DNA of 52,517 nucleotides from Terriglobia bacterium (GTDB lineage Bacteria; Acidobacteriota; Terriglobia; UBA7540): contig JAIQEZ010000015.1 in assembly GCA_020073545.1 (NCBI GenBank), forward strand, positions 1 through 52,517. Reading direction: 5' to 3'. Positions 27,783 through 35,552 of the stretch are shown here, piece by piece. Numbering within the stretch: the stretch's first letter is position 1; each line of letters opens with the position of its first letter. Position numbers and translations under genes: made by a program. The notes beneath the pieces were generated by a model. It was not told the DNA's origin. It worked only from the letters and a program-made list of their open reading frames with translations, and did no database searches.

Positions 27783-28678
27783 GATGGGCTGGGAACAACC
27801 GGAGCATGCGTGACCCTTGCGCCCAGCGGGGCGCGCCGGGCGCGCAAATAGAGACGCAGAAAATCCCACTTGCCGAGCGACGGCCGCCGGCGAAAGACGT
27901 CGTAAGAGGCGGCTTCAATCCTGGCTAGAATGGCCATTCCGCCCAGCCACGTCAGGCGCAGTTGCCTGCGCAGTTCGGGCCGCACTTCCTCCGGCAAGGC
28001 TCTTCCTCGCTCGAAAAGCTCGCGGGTGCGCGCGATTTCATAAGCCAGCAATTCCCGCCAGCGCGCGTCCGCGCGCTGCGCCCGCAAGTCATTAAGCGTG
28101 TAGTTGAATCGCGCCATATCTTCCTGGGGCAGATAGACGCGGTCGCGCGCGAAATCCACGGCCACATCCTGCCAGAAATTCGTCAGTTGCAGCGCCGTGC
28201 AGATGCTGTCCGAAAGCGCAAAGAGCTGCGGGTCGCGATAGCCGAAGAGTTCCAGCACCAGCCGGCCCACGGGATTTGCAGAGCAGGTGCAATAAGCCCG
28301 CAGCGAGGCGAAGGTCGGATGGCGGTTCACCAGGACGTCGGACTGAAAAGCGCGCAGCAGGTTTTCGAAGTTTTCGCGCGAAAGTCCGAAACGCTCCACG
28401 GTGTCGCGCAGCGCCAGGAAAACCGGGTGATCGACTTTTCCGGCGTAGCAGTCCGCAAGCTTGGCGCGCCATTCGGCGAGCCTTTCGAGACGGCCTTCCA
28501 CGCCCGGCTCGTCCGCGACGTCGTCGGCATGGCGGGCGAAAGCGTAGATCGCCGCCAGGGCATCGCGCTTGTCGCGAGGAACAAGATACGAGGCGGTCGG
28601 AAAATTCTCGTAGTGGCGGCGCGCCAGCCGGCGGCACCGAGCGTACGCGCCGCGCAAATCGGTTTCGGAAGCAGCCAT
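27779..28678 (-). CDS. hpnC: Hydroxysqualene synthase HpnC
   Basis: Turns presqualene diphosphate into hydroxysqualene. The 299-residue protein shows FARHADDVADE and LTNFWQDVAVDFARDRVYLP, the two Asp-rich motifs. The frame is open to 28882. Two starts are plausible: ATG at 28699 with GGAAG 7 nt upstream, or ATG at 28678. The second is preferred because a perfect TATAAT covers the first ATG, which would put the RNA start near 28691, but this is not decisive. First gene of hpnC-hpnD-hpnE; overlaps hpnD by 4 nt. Confidence 0.93.
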   Translation of the reverse strand: MAASETDLRGAYARCRRLARRHYENFPTASYLVPRDKRDALAAIYAFARHADDVADEPGVEGRLERLAEWRAKLADCYAGKVDHPVFLALRDTVERFGLSRENFENLLRAFQSDVLVNRHPTFASLRAYCTCSANPVGRLVLELFGYRDPQLFALSDSICTALQLTNFWQDVAVDFARDRVYLPQEDMARFNYTLNDLRAQRADARWRELLAYEIARTRELFERGRALPEEVRPELRRQLRLTWLGGMAILARIEAASYDVFRRRPSLGKWDFLRLYLRARRAPLGARVTHAPVVPSPS

Positions 28679-28697
28679 GGCCCACAACCTGTGCGCC

Positions 28698-28726
28698 ATT
28701 ATAGGGCTTCCGGAGCATGTTAGAAA
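28698..28726 (-). promoter_or_regulatory. Candidate hpnCDE promoter, short leader
   Basis: Minus strand: perfect -10 TATAAT (28703-28698) with a weak -35 TTTCTA (28726-28721) at 17 nt. RNA would start about 13 nt before the ATG at 28678, leaving almost no leader. Confidence 0.45.
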
Positions 28727-28757
28727 ACGGATTGTGGGCCGCGCAGTCGGGGGGAAC

Positions 28758-28774
28758 GCAGGCATCTGGCCTGC
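28758..28774. repeat. GCAGGC-N5-GCCTGC spacer hairpin (copy 1)
   Basis: GCAGGCATCTGGCCTGC, a 6-bp stem with ATCTG loop, near-identical to GCAGGCATCTTGCCTGC at 43255-43271. Both are followed by a second GGGCAGG unit. Confidence 0.65.
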
Positions 28775-28806
28775 GCGGGCAGGGCGGGGGTCCACCCCTG
28801 ACCTGG

Positions 28807-28847
28807 ATTCCCGCTGGAGCCTGCCCCGACTGCGTCGCGGCGGGAAT
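28807..28847. repeat. ATTCCCGC/GCGGGAAT inverted repeat
   Basis: Eight-bp arms (28807-28814 and 28840-28847) with 25 nt between. The edges CTGGATTCCCGC and GCGGGAATGAC match a palindromic intergenic repeat found in many bacteria. It lies in the divergent spacer between hpnC and the TonB-C gene. Confidence 0.6.
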
Positions 28848-28889
28848 GACCGCGACTGCGCGGGGGGCTCGGTGGGTGACAAAGCGGTG

Positions 28890-28895
28890 TATACT
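28890..28895 (+). promoter_or_regulatory. -10-like element before the TonB-C gene
   Basis: TATACT, 31 nt upstream of the start codon at 28927. No -35 box at normal spacing is seen. Confidence 0.3.
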
Positions 28896-28926
28896 CCTAA
28901 GCAAAGTGACGCCGAAATGAAGGTCC

Positions 28927-29970
28927 ATGTTCAATCCGATGGTGACGGCCATGAAATATTTCCTTATCGTCCTTCTCCTGATCGCTACGGGCTTGGGCGC
29001 GATGGCGGCCCAGCAAGCTCAGCGAGCGCCCTTGTCCAAGGCTGAAGTGCTTGACCTCGTCAAGAGCTCCGTGCCCAGCAAGATCGTGATCGGAGCGGTA
29101 GATCAGTACGGAATCGTCTTTAAGCCCACGGAAGAGGTCCTTGACGAATTCCGCAAGGCGGGAGCGAGCGACGCTTTGCTCGCGGCCCTGCGGGAAGCCG
29201 GCGCTCCGGAATCTACAAAACCGCTCAGCGACAAGGATATTGCGATATTGCTGGCGGAGGATGTGCCCGGGGACACCATTGTCAAGTTAGTGCAACACCG
29301 CGGGATTGATTTCGAGCCCAGCGAAGAGAATCTCGCCCCACTGCGCACCGCCGGGGCATCGGAAGCGCTTTTGCAGGCCGTGCGCGACGCCAAACGCGTC
29401 AAGCCCTTTGTGGCGCAGACGCCGGGGCCCCCGCCGGGCCCGACAGAGACCGGTGCCCGTGAGGAAGGCAAGGAAGGCACCGTAAGGTGCCCTGCTTCCG
29501 AGTCGACCGTTCCCGTTTTCGGCGACCCCGTCGCCGACACTACCGTCGACCACCTGTTATGCGGAGATCGAGTTATCTTCATAGAGAGGAGTTCCCAGTT
29601 TGTTGGATTTGACAAGATTCGGTATCGAGGCGGGAAAGTGGGCTATGTCTGGGACTATTACCTTGGCGGCATGGGTCCATTGGCCCGCGGGGGAGTGGAG
29701 GTTACGCCACCCCTTCCAACGCACAAGCCCGAACCCCCGTATACGAAAAATGCCCGCCAACATCGGGTTGAAGGCGTGGTGACTTTCTTAATCGTTGTGG
29801 ATGCCCAGGGCAATGTAGCTGACGCCCGGGAAATCTCCAAGCGCTTGGGAGATGGCCTCGACGAGAACGCAATAGAAACCCTGAAGACATGGAAGTTTAG
29901 TCCTGCCAAACGGGGAGGTACGCCGGTACCTGTCCGGGTCATGGTCCAAGTCCGATTTCGCCTGCGGTAG
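28927..29970 (+). CDS. Secreted protein with duplicated N-terminal module and TonB C-terminal domain
   Basis: A 347-residue envelope protein. A signal peptide (start at 28927, or nine codons later at MKYFLIVLLLIATG) is followed by two copies of a ~50-residue helical module: LSKAEVLDLVKSSVPSKIVI ... AGASDALLAALREA and LSDKDIAILLAEDVPGDTIV ... AGASEALLQAVRDA. Then comes an SH3-like segment (about 175-235, with Cys at both ends, CPASES and LLCGDRV) and a TonB C-terminal domain (about 260-345, VVDAQGNVADAREI and ALKTWKFSPAKRGGTPVPV type). TonB domains touch outer-membrane receptors; here there is no TonB membrane anchor besides the signal sequence, so an energy-coupling role is doubtful. A GGCACC-GTAA-GGTGCC palindrome sits in the coding linker at 29476-29491. 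Confidence 0.85.
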   Translation: MFNPMVTAMKYFLIVLLLIATGLGAMAAQQAQRAPLSKAEVLDLVKSSVPSKIVIGAVDQYGIVFKPTEEVLDEFRKAGASDALLAALREAGAPESTKPLSDKDIAILLAEDVPGDTIVKLVQHRGIDFEPSEENLAPLRTAGASEALLQAVRDAKRVKPFVAQTPGPPPGPTETGAREEGKEGTVRCPASESTVPVFGDPVADTTVDHLLCGDRVIFIERSSQFVGFDKIRYRGGKVGYVWDYYLGGMGPLARGGVEVTPPLPTHKPEPPYTKNARQHRVEGVVTFLIVVDAQGNVADAREISKRLGDGLDENAIETLKTWKFSPAKRGGTPVPVRVMVQVRFRLR

Positions 29971-30029
29971 GGCGCACCATGATGCAGCCCGAAATCCCCA
30001 GCCATGTCGCGGGCGGCGCAATCTGAGGA

Positions 30030-30059
30030 AGGGAATCCGCGTGCCCGTGCGGATTCCCT
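30030..30059. terminator. Strong hairpin between convergent genes
   Basis: Perfect 11-bp stem AGGGAATCCGC / GCGGATTCCCT with an 8-nt loop, 60 nt after the TonB-C stop and 15 nt after the end of the minus-strand pseudogene. It lacks a T run on either strand, so it is a likely but not classic bidirectional terminator. Confidence 0.5.
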
Positions 30060-30074
30060 CCCCCGCACTCTTGG

Positions 30075-30413
30075 CTAATTCACGGTGAGCTTCAGAAACG
30101 CTGTGTTGGTGATTGAGCCCGACGTGCCCGTGACGGTCAGCGTCCACGACCCTGCCGGTGTTCCCTTCGGGATCGGAGTGCCTCCGCCTCCGCATCCGCC
30201 ACCGTGGTGGTGGCGTTACTCACTCCGTCGACCAGCGTCAGGGTTGCCGTCATCGGCATTCGCGAGGTAAATCCTGTCGGTGACAGAGTTGATCCCGATG
30301 GCGTGGGGACTGTTTCCCGTCGGAACTGCGTCCGTCACGAATTACGCCTGCGCCGGAAGGCCGGGAAACATCAGCAGGAGGCCCAGCTTGAAGACCAGCC
30401 GATTGGCGGCCAC
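30075..30413 (-). pseudogene. Decayed YncE-like beta-propeller/Ig-like secreted protein
   Basis: Direct translation of the minus strand gives a signal peptide (LVFKLGLLLMFPGLPAQA), an in-frame TAA, then FVTDAVPTGNSPHAIGINS and VTDRIYLANADD, the typical YncE/NHL blade. A shift to another frame continues with LTLVDGVSNATTTVAD, and a third piece reads GTPIPKGTPAGSWTLTVTGT and ends in LKLTVN-stop, the usual C-terminal Ig-like domain. At least one stop and one or two frameshifts break it, and most blades are missing. Intact relatives are large secreted Acidobacteriota proteins. Gene remnant only. Confidence 0.8.
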
Positions 30414-30860
30414 CCCGATGGCGGCCGCGCGCCGGGCAGCGCTTCCGCAACCTGCAACCCTAACCTGCCATAACTGCCTGCTAAAAATCCATCACCCTCC
30501 TGATGTGAACTTCGCGCGCGGTGCGGTTCGAGAAACGAGTATCAGCGAGCACATTATTATATCCCGAATTCGTAAATGGGGAGTACTGTTCCGCTCTGAT
30601 CCGAAGGATTGACACGGGTCGCCACAATCGGGGAGGAACAAGACAGCGCATCAAGAAACCACTGCGCTTCTGAGAAGGTGATTTTGCGCCGGGCAGCGAG
30701 AGCAGAGAGGGGCTGCAGCTACGTTGGCTCCTTCCTGCCGCCTCGAGTGCAGGCCGGAGGGTGGAAGTTGCCCCTCGAAGAATCCTCTTTCGCTTGCCCT
30801 CGCAGTGACGTATAAGACAGGGCCTTACGCGGCACAATTACTCTTGGTTCGGAGAATCCT
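30414..30860. other. Spacer before the spermidine-synthase-like gene
   Basis: No gene is supported. A minus-strand TATAAT at 30561-30556 points to the pseudogene but lacks a -35 box. A plus-strand TTGACA at 30609 has no partner -10. The part from 30690 to 30830 has no clear repeat or structure. Confidence 0.4.
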
Positions 30861-33416
30861 GTGCGTAAAGACCGCTCTCTCCCCGCTACACGTTTGACCA
30901 CACAAGTGCAAGCCTTCCTGTTCGTCTCCGGATTCTCGGCTCTGCTGTTGGAAGTCGTCTACGTGAAGCTACTTCGCTATTGGGTGGGAAACACCGCTTA
31001 TTCGGTGGCGGCGGTGCTATGCGCCTACATGCTGGGGCTCGCCGTGGGAAGTTTTCTGGCCGGTAAGTGGCTGATTCGTTCCTCGCACCTGCTGGCAGTC
31101 TACGGCGCCATGGAACTGCTGATCGGACTGTATTCCGCCGGACTGCCCTGGATCATGAACAGACTGAAGCCTGCTTATCTCGGGCTCACGTCTCTGGTCG
31201 GCCCGGACTCGCACCTCGCCCTCGTCGGGCACTTCACCGTCTCGGTCACCCTGCTGCTGGCGCCCACCTTCATGATGGGCGCGACGTATCCGGTTGTGAC
31301 GCGCGCGGCCTCCGAGGCTCAAGCTGACAGCCCGGACGTGGCAGAGAAGCTCTATTACGCTAACTTGGCGGGAGCAGCTCTGGGAACACTGCTCAGCGAC
31401 TTCCTGCTGATTCGTTTCTGGGGACTGGGGAACACACTCATCCTGGTCGCCGGCATCAATTCCTTGCTGGCAGCCTGCGCATTCTTCCTGCAATGGCGTC
31501 GGCGCGCGGACGCCAACCGCGCCGCCGAGCCAGCGGCCATCGCCCCCTCCTCGCCCCGAGGCAGCACAGCCATACTCGTCGTGGCTTTTCTGGGAGGCTT
31601 CCTGGTACTTTTCCTGGAAATGGTCTGGACGAGCATGGTGGGCCGATTCCTGGACAACACCGTTTACGCCTTCGCGGCCACCCTGTTTGCCGTCATTGCG
31701 GGATTGGCGGCGGGAGCTGCCATTGTCAATCGGCAGATGGCGCGCCGCGGACCCGCAGAGTTGCTTCCCCGCTGCTGCCTGGGAACGGGCGTCCTGGTGA
31801 TGGTGCTTATTCCCTTTTGGGGCTGGTCGCGCATCCTGGCGGATGACCATCGGGTGGCGTGCGTGGCCGGGGCGGCAGTCCTGCTTTGGGCGGCGGTGTT
31901 CGCAGTCGATTCCCGGCTGCAGGCAACGCTGTGGTATGTGGGCGTGGTCGCGGGGCTGGTCGCAGCCATTCTCTATCGCCACCGGATCGATCCGCCGGGC
32001 GCGGCGTTTTGGATCCTGCACGGGACTGATTTTTCCGTGTGCGCTCTCTTCATGGTCGCGCCCGCCGTCCTGATGGGAACGGTCTTTCCGCTGGTCCTGC
32101 GGTGGTACCTTTCCGAGGACGGAAACGGAGCGGTTTCGGTCGGTCCCGTTTATGCCGTGAACACTATCGGTTGCCTGGCAGGAGTTCTGTCCGCGACATT
32201 CCTGGTGCTGCCTCGCCTGGGAGTGGAGCGCAGCGGTCGTCTGGTGGGCTTGGGATTCTTCCTGCTTGGACTTATTCTGGCTTGGCCGCTCCAGGCGGGC
32301 CGCCGGCGCTGGACGCTGGCCTTGGGGTTGGCGGTGTGGGTCGCTTGGCTGCTATTCGCTCCTCGTTGGAACTTCGTCAGGACGCTGCGTTATCTCGATC
32401 ATGAGGGTGAGGTGGTCTACCAAAAAGAGGATTTGAACGCCGGAATCACCACGGTTCTCCACAACGGCGATAATTGGAACATCTTCGTCAACGAACTGTT
32501 CAATGGCGGCACCGCACTCGAAGAACGCGACCAGGCACGCGTTGCCCTGATTCCGCTGCTCTATGTCCATGGGTTCGAGCGGGCCATGGTGGTGGGGATT
32601 GGGACGGGTCAAAGCGCCGGCATCATCGGGGAATATCCCTTCAAGCACATTGATGTGGTGGACTTCTCACCGCGGGTGGTGGAAGCGGCCGACCAGCACT
32701 TCGCCATGTTGAACTTCGGCGTTTTCAGGAATCCCCGGGCGGCGGTCCACGTTGACGATGGCCGGCATTACCTGTTCACGCACCCGGACAAGCTGAGTCT
32801 GCTGACACTGGAAGTCAACCGGCTGTGGACAGCCGGTGAGGGCGACCTCTACACGCGGGAGTTCTACGAAATCTGTGCGGCACACCTGCAAGGTGACGGG
32901 GTTCTTCAGCAGTGGGTTCCGCTGTTCAGCCTTTCCATTCCGGAAACCTTGATCCTCATGCGTACGGTTCGGCAGGTGTTCCCTTACGTGGTGTTTTACG
33001 TGGGCGGAGGAAGCGGCATGATGGTGGCGTCGCGTTCCCCGCTTGAGCTGGATCTCGCCAGGCTCCGGGCGATGGATCAGAATCCCAAGGCAGCCGCGGT
33101 GCTGCGGCGAATCAATCTGCCCTCCGCTGCCAGCCTCCTCGGCGACTTGGTCCTGAGGCCGGAAGGCGTGGACGATCTGCTGGCACGCGCCTCGGAGCGA
33201 CGAATCGCCACCGACCTCTGGCCGTATCTGGAGTATTCCAATGCGCGGCATCACATCGGAAGACCCTCCGGCATACCCCTCTGGCAATTCCTGCTGACGG
33301 CTGAGGATTTTAAGGTTCCGCCCGTGGCCGGGGCAAGTCCAGAGGAGATGGCAAAGATCCAAGCAGCCGCCGCGGAAGAGCGACAAAGCCAAATCGACAA
33401 TCTCTACGACCATTAA
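30861..33416 (+). CDS. Membrane-fused spermidine-synthase-like methyltransferase-fold protein
   Basis: An 851-residue protein starting at GTG 30861, with GGAG 6 nt upstream. Residues ~10-505 hold about a dozen hydrophobic segments in two blocks (FLFVSGFSALLLEVVYVKLLRYWVG is repeated in form near residue 235, FLGGFLVLFLEMVWTSMVGRF), as in the fused MFS/spermidine synthase family. The C-terminal part (about 510-800) is a spermidine-synthase-like Rossmann domain: TVLHNGDNWNIFVNELFNGG, VVGIGTGQSAG near residue 577, HIDVVDFSPRVVEAA, and VHVDDGRHYL. Real polyamine synthesis is uncertain because the substrate-binding Asp pattern after the DDGR block (LLTLEVNRLWTAGEGDLY) differs from canonical SpeE. 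Monocistronic. Confidence 0.88.
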   Translation: MRKDRSLPATRLTTQVQAFLFVSGFSALLLEVVYVKLLRYWVGNTAYSVAAVLCAYMLGLAVGSFLAGKWLIRSSHLLAVYGAMELLIGLYSAGLPWIMNRLKPAYLGLTSLVGPDSHLALVGHFTVSVTLLLAPTFMMGATYPVVTRAASEAQADSPDVAEKLYYANLAGAALGTLLSDFLLIRFWGLGNTLILVAGINSLLAACAFFLQWRRRADANRAAEPAAIAPSSPRGSTAILVVAFLGGFLVLFLEMVWTSMVGRFLDNTVYAFAATLFAVIAGLAAGAAIVNRQMARRGPAELLPRCCLGTGVLVMVLIPFWGWSRILADDHRVACVAGAAVLLWAAVFAVDSRLQATLWYVGVVAGLVAAILYRHRIDPPGAAFWILHGTDFSVCALFMVAPAVLMGTVFPLVLRWYLSEDGNGAVSVGPVYAVNTIGCLAGVLSATFLVLPRLGVERSGRLVGLGFFLLGLILAWPLQAGRRRWTLALGLAVWVAWLLFAPRWNFVRTLRYLDHEGEVVYQKEDLNAGITTVLHNGDNWNIFVNELFNGGTALEERDQARVALIPLLYVHGFERAMVVGIGTGQSAGIIGEYPFKHIDVVDFSPRVVEAADQHFAMLNFGVFRNPRAAVHVDDGRHYLFTHPDKLSLLTLEVNRLWTAGEGDLYTREFYEICAAHLQGDGVLQQWVPLFSLSIPETLILMRTVRQVFPYVVFYVGGGSGMMVASRSPLELDLARLRAMDQNPKAAAVLRRINLPSAASLLGDLVLRPEGVDDLLARASERRIATDLWPYLEYSNARHHIGRPSGIPLWQFLLTAEDFKVPPVAGASPEEMAKIQAAAAEERQSQIDNLYDH

Positions 33417-33665
33417 ATCGCCGCGACCGCGCGCCACCGCCAGAGCGGAGGGAGAGCGAAGAGGCGGGTTTGGCCGGAAAGCCAGAGGCTTTCCGCACAG
33501 TGGGGTGGCAGAGCCGCGATGAATGCTCAGGTCTTTCGCTAGTTTGGACAGCCCTGAGCGTGGATCGAGGCTCTCGGGTCCGAGGCCTTTCCTGGGAAGA
33601 ATGGGTTGGATGTGGATTTCCGAAGGAAGAACCCCAGGCCTAGAAGCCTGGGTCTGCCTTACACT
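33417..33665. other. Spacer between convergent genes, with hairpin
   Basis: Contains a 7-bp stem CCCAGGC / GCCTGGG with 6-nt loop at 33633-33652, 13 nt after the histidine kinase stop, a weak terminator candidate without a clear T run. The rest shows no gene. Confidence 0.4.
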
Positions 33666-35552
33666 CTAGCCACCCAAATGGGTCTTGGGCCGGTGTTCAC
33701 TCGCGTGATGTCTGACGGGGAGGGTGAAGTGGAATGTCGTCCCTTTTCCTGGCTCCGATTCGACCCAGATTTTTCCGCCGTGGCGTTCGACGATTGTCTT
33801 GCAGATGGCCAAACCGATGCCCGTGCCGGGATACTCCTGCCGGGTGTGTAGCCTTTGGAAGACCCCGAAGATCCGATCGAAATTCCGCGGTTCGATGCCG
33901 ATGCCGTTATCGCGAACGGAAAGTTGCCAATACGCGCCATGGCGTTGGGCACTCACGCAAATCCGGGGAGGCTGCGCCCTGTCGAACTTGAGCGCGTTGC
34001 CAATCAGGTTCTGGAAGAGCAAAACCAGTTGGGCAACATCGACTTGCACCGTCGGGAGTGCCTCGGCGGCGACCACGGTGCCACTTTCCTGGATGGCCAC
34101 GGCCAAGTTTTGAAGCGCCGCGTGGAGGGCCTTTTCGCATTCCACGGTTTGAAACTCGCCGCCTCGGATGCCGACCCGCGAGAAAGCGAGTAAGTCATCA
34201 ATCAGCTTCTGCATGCGCAAGGCTCCGTCGACGACATGAGCGATGAACTCGTCCGCCTGGGCATCGAGTTTCCCTTGGTAACGCCGTTGCAGGAGTTGTA
34301 CGAAGCTGATCACCGCGCGCAGGGGCTCCTTCAGATCGTGCGAGGCCACGTAGGCGAACTGCTCGAGGTCGGCATTCGAGCGCTCCAGTTCTTCGCCGCG
34401 CCTGGCCAACGCCTCCTGCGCCTGCTTGCGCTCGGTGATATCGCGGTTGGTTTCGAGCACGCGGGCGCCTTCCGCGTCCCGGATGAGCACGATACGGGTT
34501 TCCACGATAATCCGCCGGCCGTCGCGCCTGCTGTGCTCCAATTCACCTTCCCACCGCCCATCTCGTTCCAGAGCCTGGAGAAAAGCCTCGACACCGCCCG
34601 GCGGCGTCGTGTGCAACAAATCTTGGCAGGCCCGGCCGAGCGCCTCTTCACGCGGAATGCCGTAGAGCCGCTCGGCGCCAAGGTTCCAAAAGGTGATCGG
34701 CCCGTGCAAATCCCAGACAAAGACCGCATCGTAAGTTTGATCAAACAACGCAGCCTGCTGTTGCAGGGCTGCTTCCGCTCGCTTGCGCTCCACCCGAGCG
34801 CGAATTGTTTCGCTTCCGAAGGCAAGGTCGTCGGCCAGATCGGAGAGCAGTCTTAATTCCTCCTTATCGAATGCGTCCACTTCCCGGGCACAGACCGTCA
34901 GGGCACCGAAAGGCTTCCCGTCCCGGACAAGTGGAAGAGCGATTGAAGAAGCATATCCCCGCTGAAGAGCTTCGTTGCGCCAGGGAGCGAAATCCGGATC
35001 CTCCGAGGTATGGCGCTGGATGCAAGGCTGGCCCGTCCGGATTGCCGTGCCGGTTGGCCCGCGGCCGCGCTCGGCATCCGCCCAAGTGATGTTGACTGTC
35101 TCGAGATAGCCTTGTTGGAACCCTGCGCGCCCCACGGGGCGAACGGTCTTTGCTTCATCCTGTTCCGCATACCCGACCCAGGCTAGGCAGTACCCACCCT
35201 CCTCGACCAGGATGCGGCACACCGTTTTGACCAACTCCGGTTCTTCCTGCACGCGGACAATCGCCTGATCACACTCGCTGATTGTCCGAAGCGCCCGATT
35301 GAGCCTGCGGATTTCTTCTGTCCGCTGCGTCACACGGTCTTCCAGCTTCAGCGTCAACTGCCGCGACTCGGAATTGGTTTTTTGCGGCTCCGCATATGCC
35401 TCTTGCAGTTCAGCCGTGCGGGCATCCACGCGCTGTTCCAATTCCAAGGTTAAAGCGATCAATCCGCTATTGGTCTCCTCAAGCTCCTGCCGAAGCACAC
35501 GAATCGTCTCATGGGGATTCGCCACTTTGTCTGTTGTCGCGTTATCGCTCAT
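33666..35552 (-). CDS. GAF-PAS sensor histidine kinase
   Basis: A 628-residue soluble kinase. N-terminal coiled coil with two matching helices (LALTLELEQRVDARTAELQE, then LTLKLEDRVTQRTEEIRRL; residues ~1-90), GAF domain (~95-250, VCRILVEEGGYCLAWVGY), PAS (~265-375, DAVFVWDLHGPITFWNLGAERLYG), HisKA with the phospho-acceptor His in YVASHDLKEPLR near residue 400, and HATPase (NLIGNALKF, DNGIGIEP, TGIGLAICK), all intact. This kinase type usually works with Rcp1-like receivers, and one heads the same operon. No transmembrane segment. ATG overlaps the upstream stop by 4 nt. GAF ligand unknown. Confidence 0.95.
   Translation of the reverse strand: MSDNATTDKVANPHETIRVLRQELEETNSGLIALTLELEQRVDARTAELQEAYAEPQKTNSESRQLTLKLEDRVTQRTEEIRRLNRALRTISECDQAIVRVQEEPELVKTVCRILVEEGGYCLAWVGYAEQDEAKTVRPVGRAGFQQGYLETVNITWADAERGRGPTGTAIRTGQPCIQRHTSEDPDFAPWRNEALQRGYASSIALPLVRDGKPFGALTVCAREVDAFDKEELRLLSDLADDLAFGSETIRARVERKRAEAALQQQAALFDQTYDAVFVWDLHGPITFWNLGAERLYGIPREEALGRACQDLLHTTPPGGVEAFLQALERDGRWEGELEHSRRDGRRIIVETRIVLIRDAEGARVLETNRDITERKQAQEALARRGEELERSNADLEQFAYVASHDLKEPLRAVISFVQLLQRRYQGKLDAQADEFIAHVVDGALRMQKLIDDLLAFSRVGIRGGEFQTVECEKALHAALQNLAVAIQESGTVVAAEALPTVQVDVAQLVLLFQNLIGNALKFDRAQPPRICVSAQRHGAYWQLSVRDNGIGIEPRNFDRIFGVFQRLHTRQEYPGTGIGLAICKTIVERHGGKIWVESEPGKGTTFHFTLPVRHHASEHRPKTHLGG

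Noticed and set aside
30609-30640. Perfect TTGACA as a promoter for the spermidine-synthase-like gene
   Set aside because: No -10 box at 16-18 nt and over 200 nt from the start codon.
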